Position numbers and translations under genes: made by a program
Origin: Chloroflexota bacterium
GTDB taxonomy: Bacteria > Chloroflexota > Anaerolineae > Anaerolineales > UBA11657
Reading direction: 5' to 3'
Assembly: GCA_003670425.1 (NCBI GenBank)
Contig: QWRL01000087.1
Coordinates: 1-9,310, forward strand
DNA length: 9,310 bases
Shown here: in pieces, positions 1-5,770 of the stretch
How the letters are laid out: every line of letters starts with the position of its first letter
Position numbering within the stretch: position 1 is the stretch's first letter
The notes under the pieces: model-generated
The model's database searches: none
What the model saw: only the letters and a program-made list of their open reading frames with translations
Told to the model about the DNA's origin: nothing

Positions 1-276
1 GAGCTGCACGCCGGCAAAGCTGCGGTCCATGTTTAGCGCGCCCAAATAGCTGGCTGCATTGCGCAAGCGCCATGGTTTGTTGCTGTGCGGGAAAGCATAA
101 CGGGGCAGATGCGCAAGATGCGGCGGCACTTGCACGCGCCTGGAAAGGTTGTAGGCCAGTGCGTAGTCGCCTTGCGGATCAAGCTCCAGCAGGCCGCGCA
201 GCAGGCCGGCGGTGTAGCGCCCCAGACCGGCTTGTTGTTGCAGCGCGGGCGAGGCCTCGATGCAGATGCGCGGCAT
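1..276 (-). CDS. GT4-type glycosyltransferase, N-terminal part (runs off the left edge)
   Basis: This is the first 92 codons of an open frame that continues past the window edge. The N-terminus MPRICIEASPAL, then GLGRYTAGLLRGLLELDP, is typical of retaining GT-B glycosyltransferases of family GT4, where a Gly-x-Gly-Arg-Tyr loop starts the acceptor-binding Rossmann domain. These enzymes move a sugar from a nucleotide sugar to a lipid or glycan acceptor on the cytoplasmic side of the membrane. The donor-binding domain with its E-x7-E motif lies outside the window, so donor and acceptor are unknown. The ATG at 276 follows the rbsK stop after only 3 nt (TAA-CGC-ATG), with no clear Shine-Dalgarno sequence, which suggests translational coupling. 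The family call rests on the N-terminal motif alone. Confidence 0.72.
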   Translation of the reverse strand, partial: MPRICIEASPALQQQAGLGRYTAGLLRGLLELDPQGDYALAYNLSRRVQVPPHLAHLPRYAFPHSNKPWRLRNAASYLGALNMDRSFAGVQL

Positions 277-279
277 GCG

Positions 280-1209
280 TTAAGCCGCAGCCGTTGGCTG
301 CTGCGCCAGCAGCATTTCCACGGCGGCGCGCTCCGGCATGGCATCCTGTGCGCCGCGTTTGGTGGTGCACAGCGCTCCGGCGGCCATGGCCCAGCGCAGC
401 GCATCGGCAAACGGGCGGCCGGCTGCGAGGGCTGCTGCAAGGCCGCCATTGAATGCGTCTCCGGCAGCAACTGTATCGATGGCGGTGACTTTGAATGCCG
501 GCAGGGCAGCGCTGCTTTCGCCATCAACAAAGTAGGCGCCGCGTTCGCCAAGCTTGATCACAACGCGGCCGACGCCGCGCTCAGTGAGCAGGCGCGCAGC
601 GCGCTCGATGGCCTGCGGGGTATCCAGCTCAAAGCCAACCAGCATGCGCGCCTCGACCTCGTTGGGAGTGAGGACATCAATCAGCGGGTACAACTCCGCG
701 GGCAGCACGGCGGCGGGCGCGGGATCCAGAATAACCGTGAGGCCGGCAGTGTGTGCGGCCCGTGCGGCAGCGAGCACGGCCGGCATGGGCACCTCCAGCT
801 GCAGGAGCAGCACACGCGCGTCGGCGGTGGCGTGCTGCAGGTGCAGCACGTCTGTCGCATCTACCGCCGCGTTGGCCCCGGGCACAACGATGATGTTGTT
901 CTGGGCTGCATCATCAACTGCAATGATGGCCACACCCGAAGACGTGCCAACCGTGGTGGTGACGCCGGTTACGTCCACATTGTCGGCGCGCAATGCTTGC
1001 AGCAAGGCCGCGCCAAAAACGTCCCCGCCCACGCGCCCGAACATGCGCGTGGCGCCACCTAAACGCGCGCAAGCCACAGCTTGGTTTGCGCCTTTGCCAC
1101 CGGGCACGGTGGCAAACTGGGTGCCCAGTATGGTCTCACCCGCAGCGGGCAGGCGCGGAGTACGCGCCACAAGATCCATGTTAATGCTTCCGAAAACTAG
1201 AATTGTCAT
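280..1209 (-). CDS. rbsK: Ribokinase (PfkB family carbohydrate kinase)
   Basis: A 309-residue protein, the same length as E. coli RbsK. It phosphorylates D-ribose at O5 with ATP, feeding ribose into the pentose phosphate pathway and PRPP synthesis in the cytosol. Visible signatures: an N-terminal GSINMD strand, the sugar-binding GGKGANQA at about residues 37-44, NEVEA in the middle, and the PfkB signature DTVAAGDAFNGG from about residue 245, with the catalytic base Asp near 251 and the anion hole in AAGD. I chose the ATG at 1209 because MTILVFGSINMD is the normal family start; the frame is open further upstream to 1293, but that stretch looks like non-coding leader. No ribose transporter or LacI-type regulator is visible. 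It is followed by a glycosyltransferase gene 3 nt downstream and diverges from clpB. Another PfkB sugar kinase specificity is possible, but the N-terminal motifs favour ribokinase. Confidence 0.92.
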   Translation of the reverse strand: MTILVFGSINMDLVARTPRLPAAGETILGTQFATVPGGKGANQAVACARLGGATRMFGRVGGDVFGAALLQALRADNVDVTGVTTTVGTSSGVAIIAVDDAAQNNIIVVPGANAAVDATDVLHLQHATADARVLLLQLEVPMPAVLAAARAAHTAGLTVILDPAPAAVLPAELYPLIDVLTPNEVEARMLVGFELDTPQAIERAARLLTERGVGRVVIKLGERGAYFVDGESSAALPAFKVTAIDTVAAGDAFNGGLAAALAAGRPFADALRWAMAAGALCTTKRGAQDAMPERAAVEMLLAQQPTAAA

Positions 1210-1398
1210 TGCATATTCCAAGCCGACGGATAGATTTTCGCACAGCTCGGGCACGGGCGTGCGGCGTTTGCACTTAACCACGCGGGTGCGCAAAAAAAAT
1301 TATGCGCTGTGGGTCGGTTCGGGTTAGATAAAGAAGGCGTAAAGTTAGGTTGTGCGGGGCGGTGGGTTGGCCAAGACCGCGGGAACAAGCTGGATAAT

Positions 1399-1456
1399 GG
1401 CAGCGGCTTGCGGGCTGGCTGCCGCTTGCAAGCTGCTGCTGCTCCGCCGCGCAGCT
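1399..1456. repeat. Cluster of three short inverted repeats upstream of clpB
   Basis: Three perfect inverted repeats sit side by side: GGCAGC (1399-1404) with GCTGCC (1418-1423); the 10-bp palindrome GCTTGCAAGC (1424-1433); and AGCTGC (1431-1436) with GCAGCT (1451-1456). GCTTGC also recurs at 1406-1411. The block lies 34 nt upstream of the putative clpB -10 element, a position compatible with a regulator site or, if transcribed, with RNA structure. Chance is a real alternative, because GC-rich DNA with CTGC runs gives such matches easily. Confidence 0.4.
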
Positions 1457-1489
1457 GTGCTTACGCAGCGCAAATCTTTGCTGTGTATC

Positions 1490-1495
1490 TATACT
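1490..1495 (+). promoter_or_regulatory. Putative -10 element of the clpB promoter
   Basis: TATACT differs from the sigma-70 type consensus TATAAT at one position and would place transcription start near 1502, giving a leader of about 24 nt before the clpB ATG. No recognisable TTGACA-like -35 lies 16-18 nt upstream and there is no TGn extension, so the promoter would be weak, activator-dependent or used by another sigma factor. The hexamer is part of a small palindrome, GTAT-CT-ATAC. Confidence 0.4.
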
Positions 1496-1525
1496 GTGAA
1501 GTGAATACAAATTGCGGGGTGCTGT

Positions 1526-4111
1526 ATGGATTTGAATAAGTTGACGGACAAGGCGCAAGAGGCAGTGTTGGCTGCGCAGGCGCTGGCCAATGCGGAGGGG
1601 CCGGGGTTGATCCAGCCGGCGCATTTGCTGCTGGCGCTGCTGCGGCAGGCAGATGGCGTGGTGCCGGCGGTAGTGGCGGGGGCCGGCGTGAACGCGTTTG
1701 ATTTGGCGGAGGAGGTGAGCCGCGACTTGGTGCGCCTGCCCAAGAGCAGCCGCACAGACGGCAAGACCGGGCTGGCGCGCGCGGCGGGAGATGTGCTGAA
1801 GAATGCGCTGGATGAGGCGGCGCGCATGAAGGATGACTTTTGCTCCACCGAGCACGTGCTGCTGGCGCTGGCGGACAGCAAGGAAGAGCAGGCGCGGCTG
1901 GCCAAACACGGACTGACGCGTGAACAAATTCTTAAAGCATTGACTGGTGTGCGCGGCAGCCAGCGCGTGACGTCAAAAAATCCAGAGGGCACCTTTCAGG
2001 CGCTTGAGCGCTATGGCCGCGACCTGACTGAGCTGGCGCGCCAGGGAAAGCTGGACCCGGTGATTGGGCGCGACGAAGAAATCCGGCGCGTGATGCAGGT
2101 GCTCTCGCGCCGCACCAAGAACAACCCGGCGCTGATTGGCGAGCCGGGCGTTGGCAAGACTGCAATTGTGGAAGGCCTGGCGCAGCGCATTGTGAAGGGC
2201 GATGTACCCGAGGGATTGAAAGACAAGCGGTTGGTGGCACTGGACATGGGAGCGTTGATTGCGGGTGCAAAGTTCCGCGGCGAGTTTGAAGAACGCCTGA
2301 AGGCGCTGCTGAAGGAAGTGACGGATGCTGCGGGCGAAGTGCTGCTGTTTGTGGATGAGCTGCACACGGTGGTGGGCGCAGGCGCAGCCGAAGGCGCACT
2401 GGATGCGGGCAACATGCTCAAGCCGCTGCTGGCGCGCGGCGAGCTGCATCTGATGGGCGCCACAACGCTCGCTGAATACCGCAAGTATATTGAGAAGGAT
2501 GCCGCGCTGGAGCGGCGCTTTCAGCCAGTGCTCGTGGATGAGCCCTCCGTGGAAGACACGATCTCTATTCTGCGCGGGCTGAAGGAGCGCTACGAACTGC
2601 ACCACGGCGTGCGCATTCAGGATAGTGCCGTGATCAATGCGGCCACCCTCAGCCAGCGTTACATTGCAGACCGGCAGCTGCCGGACAAGGCGATTGACCT
2701 GATAGACGAGGCGGCATCGCGGCTGCGCATGGAAATTGATTCCAAGCCACAGGCGCTTGACGACATTGACCGCAGCTGCTTGCAGCTGGAGATTGAGCGG
2801 GCAGCGCTGCGCAAAGAGCGCGATGACGCGTCCAAGGAACGCCTGCAGCAGCTGGAAGCACAACTGGCCGAGCAGCAGCGCGCAGCCGGCGTGCTGCGCA
2901 GCCATTGGGAACTGGAGAAGGCCGCCATTCAGGAGATGCGCCAGACGCGCAAGCGGGTGGAGGCAACGCGCGTGGAAATTGAGCAGGCTGAGCGGCAGTC
3001 CAATCTGGAAGCAGCAGCGCGCTTGCGCTACGGCACATTGCGCGAGCTGGAGCTGCAGCTGAGCGCGCAGGAGCGTGACTTGAAAAGCCGGCAGGGCGAT
3101 GCGCCGTTGTTGAAGGAAGAAGTGGATGCGGAGGATATTGCGCAAGTGGTTGCCAAGTGGACGGGCATTCCGGTGGCGCGGCTGCTGCAGACCGAGGTTG
3201 ACAAGCTGCTGCACATGGAAGAGAACCTGGAGCGGCGCGTGGTGGGGCAGGCGGAGGCGGTGCGCATGGTATCAAATGCGGTGCGGCGCGCGCGCTCCGG
3301 TTTGCAAGACCCAAACCGGCCAATTGGTTCGTTTATCTTTTTGGGCATGACGGGGGTGGGCAAGCCGGAGCTGGCGCGTGCGCTGGGCGGATTTTTGTTC
3401 GATGATGAGGCCGCGCTGGTGCGGCTGGATATGAGCGAGTACCAGGAGCGCCACTCTGTGGCGCGCATGCTGGGCGCGCCGCCCGGATATGTGGGCTACG
3501 ATGCAGGTGGGCAGCTGACCGAGGCTGTGCGCCGGCGCCCGTACAGCGTGGTGTTGTTTGATGAGATAGAGAAGGCGCACCCCGATGTGTTCAACGCACT
3601 GCTGCAGATGCTGGATGATGGCCGGCTTACGGATGGGCAGGGGCGCACTGCATACTTCAAAAATACTGTGGTGATCATGACCAGCAACCTTGGCAGTGAT
3701 GTTTGGAGCAGCAGTGGCGGCGGCACGCGCGAAGATGCACTGCAAGTTTTGCGCGGGCACTTCCGGCCGGAGTTCCTGAATCGCGTGGATGACATAGTGG
3801 TCTTTCGCCCGCTGCAGCGCGCGCAGATGACGGCAATTGTCGAGATTCAACTGGGCCGGCTGCGCAAACTGCTGGCTGAACGCAAGCTGACGCTGGAGCT
3901 TACAGACTCGGCTTTGGCGCACCTGATTGAAAAGGGCTGGGATCCGGCCTTTGGTGCGCGCCCGTTGAAGCGTGCGATCCAGCATGAGCTGCAGGATCCG
4001 CTGGCTGTGCGTTTGCTGGAGGGGGCATATGAAGCGGGTGACACTGTGCGCGTCACGATGGAAGGTGATGCTTTGTTGTTCCTGCCGCGCGCTGTGAGCG
4101 CCAGTATTTAG
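1526..4111 (+). CDS. clpB: ATP-dependent chaperone ClpB (Hsp100 disaggregase)
   Basis: An 861-residue protein, close to E. coli ClpB (857). ClpB is a cytosolic hexamer that threads aggregated proteins through its pore with DnaK help. Visible layout: Clp N-domain (about 1-145); D1 with Walker A GEPGVGKTA (K211, T212), Walker B LLFVDELHT, pore loop KFRGEFEERL (F250) and Arg finger LERRF; a coiled-coil middle domain (about 409-520), which separates ClpB from ClpA and ClpX; then D2 with Walker B VVLFDEIEKAH, pore loop GYVGY, Arg finger FLNR and sensor-2 GARPLKR. No ClpP-binding IGF loop is seen, as expected for ClpB. The D2 P-loop is abnormal: GMTGVGKPEL, with Pro614 where the Mg2+-binding Thr belongs (E. 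coli T612). The frame is otherwise intact. The ATG at 1526 gives the usual N-terminus and has GGGG at 1516-1519 as a moderate ribosome site. Confidence 0.96.
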   Translation: MDLNKLTDKAQEAVLAAQALANAEGPGLIQPAHLLLALLRQADGVVPAVVAGAGVNAFDLAEEVSRDLVRLPKSSRTDGKTGLARAAGDVLKNALDEAARMKDDFCSTEHVLLALADSKEEQARLAKHGLTREQILKALTGVRGSQRVTSKNPEGTFQALERYGRDLTELARQGKLDPVIGRDEEIRRVMQVLSRRTKNNPALIGEPGVGKTAIVEGLAQRIVKGDVPEGLKDKRLVALDMGALIAGAKFRGEFEERLKALLKEVTDAAGEVLLFVDELHTVVGAGAAEGALDAGNMLKPLLARGELHLMGATTLAEYRKYIEKDAALERRFQPVLVDEPSVEDTISILRGLKERYELHHGVRIQDSAVINAATLSQRYIADRQLPDKAIDLIDEAASRLRMEIDSKPQALDDIDRSCLQLEIERAALRKERDDASKERLQQLEAQLAEQQRAAGVLRSHWELEKAAIQEMRQTRKRVEATRVEIEQAERQSNLEAAARLRYGTLRELELQLSAQERDLKSRQGDAPLLKEEVDAEDIAQVVAKWTGIPVARLLQTEVDKLLHMEENLERRVVGQAEAVRMVSNAVRRARSGLQDPNRPIGSFIFLGMTGVGKPELARALGGFLFDDEAALVRLDMSEYQERHSVARMLGAPPGYVGYDAGGQLTEAVRRRPYSVVLFDEIEKAHPDVFNALLQMLDDGRLTDGQGRTAYFKNTVVIMTSNLGSDVWSSSGGGTREDALQVLRGHFRPEFLNRVDDIVVFRPLQRAQMTAIVEIQLGRLRKLLAERKLTLELTDSALAHLIEKGWDPAFGARPLKRAIQHELQDPLAVRLLEGAYEAGDTVRVTMEGDALLFLPRAVSASI

Positions 4112-4125
4112 CAGCGGCGCAAACA

Positions 4126-4131
4126 TATAAT
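4126..4131 (+). promoter_or_regulatory. Putative -10 element for the phosphatase/response-regulator unit
   Basis: A perfect TATAAT lies in the 46-nt gap after the clpB stop, in a locally AT-rich patch that stands out in this GC-rich window. Transcription would start near 4138, about 20 nt before the phosphatase ATG. The -35 region would fall in the last clpB codons (about 4103-4108, AGTATT) and is poor. No terminator-like hairpin follows clpB, so read-through from clpB is also possible. Confidence 0.45.
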
Positions 4132-4157
4132 CTGATTTAGATTCACGCCAAGCTGAA

Positions 4158-5039
4158 ATGCTGAACAGTTTTATGAAGTGGTTTCAACGCGCGCCGGCTG
4201 CGCAAGCGGAACCGCTGCGGCGCAAGCAGGCGGCAGCGGGGGGCAGCGCACAGCTGCCTGCGCCGGTAACGTTCGGCCAACTGCTGCTGGGTGCCGCACA
4301 AAGCTCCGGTTTGCAGCGCAAAAGCAATGAGGATGCACTGTTTGCCAAGATTGAAATACTTGGCACCCGCGGCCAGCCAGCGCATTCTGGTTTGTTTGTT
4401 ATTGCGGACGGTGTGGGCGGGCACCAGCAGGGTGCGCAGGCAAGTGCATTAGCAGTGCAGACTATTGTGCAGTCAGTAGTTCCCGTGCTTCTCGCGGCGC
4501 AGGCTGAAGGTGGTGTGGGGCCGAATTTGGATGCGCAAGCCAGCTTGAGCGCTGCGCTCAGTGGCGCTAACTTGGCGGTTGCGGCCGCCTACCCCGGCAG
4601 TGGCACAACGGCAATTGCTGCGCTGGTAGCGGGCGGGCAGCTGCATCTGGCCCATGTGGGGGACAGCCGCGCCATGCTGGTGGAAGCGCACGGCATGCGC
4701 GTACTAACGGAAGACCACACGCTGGTGCGCCGCCTGCAGACGGCGGGGCATATCACTGCGGAGCAGGCAGCAGTGCACCCGCAGCGCAGCACCTTGCTGC
4801 GCGCCGTGGGGCAGGGCGAAGGCCTGCAAATTGACGCCAGCTCCCATGCGTTTGAGTTTGGCAGCCGGCTGCTTTTGTGCACGGATGGATTGTGGGGCTG
4901 CGTCAGTGATGCTGACCTGCATCACATTATTCAGGTGGCGCCAGACGCGCAGGCTGCTTGCGTTGAGATGGTGAATGCGGCCAATCTGGCCGGCGGTCCC
5001 GACAACATCAGCGCGCTGCTGGTGCATTATGCGAGGTAA
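4158..5039 (+). CDS. PP2C-type (PPM family) serine/threonine protein phosphatase
   Basis: A 293-residue protein with the full set of PP2C motifs, which removes phosphate from Ser/Thr (or Arg in some homologues) using two metal ions. Visible: RKSNEDAL (E58, D59), VIADGVGGHQQG (metal-ligand D84-G85), GSGTTAIAAL, HVGDSRAML (D169), LTEDHTLV, VHPQRSTLLRAVG, LLLCTDGLWGCVSD (D243) and GGPDNISALLV (D282). All expected acidic metal ligands are present, so it should be active. The catalytic domain starts near residue 40; residues 1-13 (MLNSFMKWFQRAP) could form a short basic amphipathic helix, followed by an Ala/Gln/Arg-rich linker. There is no transmembrane helix or sensor domain. The ATG at 4158 has no clear Shine-Dalgarno sequence; a second ATG lies five codons on. 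The gene ends 5 nt before the response regulator. No partner Ser/Thr kinase is in the window. Confidence 0.92.
   Translation: MLNSFMKWFQRAPAAQAEPLRRKQAAAGGSAQLPAPVTFGQLLLGAAQSSGLQRKSNEDALFAKIEILGTRGQPAHSGLFVIADGVGGHQQGAQASALAVQTIVQSVVPVLLAAQAEGGVGPNLDAQASLSAALSGANLAVAAAYPGSGTTAIAALVAGGQLHLAHVGDSRAMLVEAHGMRVLTEDHTLVRRLQTAGHITAEQAAVHPQRSTLLRAVGQGEGLQIDASSHAFEFGSRLLLCTDGLWGCVSDADLHHIIQVAPDAQAACVEMVNAANLAGGPDNISALLVHYAR
5033..5036 (+). promoter_or_regulatory. Ribosome binding site of the response regulator gene
   Basis: GAGG sits 8 nt before the ATG at 5045, inside the last codons of the phosphatase gene. It supports that start and suggests coupled translation of the two genes. Confidence 0.6.
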
Positions 5040-5044
5040 TTGAC

Positions 5045-5770
5045 ATGCCCAAGACGGACAAGCCGCGCGACACACGGCGCATTTTAGTGGTGGATGATGA
5101 GCCGCGCATGACGCGCTTCATTCGAATGAACCTGGACCTTGAGGGCTTCAGCGTGCATGAAGCGTTTGACGGGAAGGAGGCGCTGGACCGCGTGCGCGAA
5201 GTGCTGCCGGACCTTGTGATCCTGGATGTGATGATGCCAAAAATGGACGGCTTTCAAACGCTGCAAATGATGCGCGAAGTTTCAAGCGTGCCCGTGATCA
5301 TGCTCACCGCGCGCGCCAGCGAAGACGACCGGGTGCGCGGGTTGGAGCTGGGGGCGGATGACTACATCACCAAGCCGTTCAGCCCGCGCGAACTTGTGAG
5401 CCGTGTCAAAGCGGTTTTGCGGCGTACCGAGCCCTCGTCGGTCAGCGGCAAGGAGCCGATTGCGGTTGACGAGCGCCTGCAGATTGACCTGGACCGGCGC
5501 GAAATATTTGTGGAGGGCAAGCCGGTCAAGCTGCGCCCCACGGAGTTTCGGCTGCTGTACCACCTGGTAAGCAACGCCGGCTGGGTTGTGCCGCATGACC
5601 AGCTGCTGGCAAAGGTCTGGGGCTATGAGTACCAGACCGAAACACACTACCTGCGGCTGTACATCAATTACCTGCGCGACAAGCTGGAGCAGGATCCGCA
5701 CAACCCCAAATATATTCTCACCGAGCGCGGCGTGGGTTACCGCTTCATCGACTATAAGAAGAAGGCGTAG
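5045..5770 (+). CDS. OmpR/PhoB-family two-component response regulator
   Basis: A 241-residue DNA-binding response regulator. The receiver domain (about 11-125) has the acidic pair D17-D18 in VVDDEP, the phospho-acceptor D61 in LVILDVMMPKMDG, the switch Thr88 in VIMLTARA and K110 in DDYITKPFSPREL. All residues needed for phosphorylation by a histidine kinase are present. The C-terminal winged helix (about 140-238) shows LRPTEFRLLYHLV, the recognition-helix region near THYLRLYINYLRDKLE, and the closing ILTERGVGYRFIDY wing. No histidine kinase lies next to it, so it is an orphan here, paired instead with a PP2C phosphatase 5 nt upstream. Its target genes cannot be read from sequence. Its 3' end overlaps the convergent lysK gene by 26 nt. 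Style resembles the PhoB/MtrA/RegX3 group of Gram-positive bacteria and Chloroflexota, but no finer assignment is justified. Confidence 0.95.
   Translation: MPKTDKPRDTRRILVVDDEPRMTRFIRMNLDLEGFSVHEAFDGKEALDRVREVLPDLVILDVMMPKMDGFQTLQMMREVSSVPVIMLTARASEDDRVRGLELGADDYITKPFSPRELVSRVKAVLRRTEPSSVSGKEPIAVDERLQIDLDRREIFVEGKPVKLRPTEFRLLYHLVSNAGWVVPHDQLLAKVWGYEYQTETHYLRLYINYLRDKLEQDPHNPKYILTERGVGYRFIDYKKKA

Larger units (their letters stand above)
1210..1525. other. Divergent intergenic region between rbsK and clpB (316 nt)
   Basis: No convincing gene is present on either strand. The region must hold the promoters for rbsK (leftward) and clpB (rightward). From left to right it shows an AT-rich patch at 1291-1303 with eight A's in a row, framed by GCGCA (1288-1292) and TGCGC (1303-1307); a G-rich stretch near 1350-1370; a cluster of short inverted repeats at 1399-1456; and a TATACT hexamer at 1490-1495. 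For rbsK the best -10-like hexamer on the minus strand is CATAAT (within 1300-1305), but no good -35 lies at the right distance. I see no CIRCE element (TTAGCACTC-N9-GAGTGCTAA) and no HspR/HAIR-like inverted repeat, so heat-shock control of clpB cannot be read from known operators. Confidence 0.7.

Noticed and set aside
1210..1293. Extended start for rbsK at 1293
   Set aside because: The added residues match nothing in ribokinases, and MTILVFGSINMD at 1209 is the standard beginning.
85..1327. Plus-strand frames of 325 and 257 codons opposite rbsK
   Set aside because: They mirror the ribokinase coding sequence, lack motifs and have biased composition (Ser/Thr/Arg/Ala or Gly/His/Gln).
1210..1525. 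CIRCE or HspR-type heat-shock operator, riboswitch or tRNA in the intergenic region
   Set aside because: Searched by eye on both strands; no TTAGCACTC-type repeat, no HAIR-like repeat and no cloverleaf or riboswitch core found.
1309..1539. A 76-codon plus-strand frame in the rbsK-clpB intergenic region
   Set aside because: It overlaps the clpB start, has no ribosome site or family resemblance, and covers the likely promoter and palindromes.
1940..1990. Internal start for a short ClpB isoform, as known in E. coli
   Set aside because: A GTG codon lies near residue 142 (GTG in the ALTGVRG segment), but no good ribosome site is visible before it, so the call would rest on analogy only.
1973..3214. 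A 413-codon open frame antisense to clpB, plus other long frames on the opposite strand
   Set aside because: The clpB frame is certain from many motifs. The antisense product is Leu/Gln/Arg/His-rich with no recognisable domain, as expected for the shadow of a GC-rich gene.
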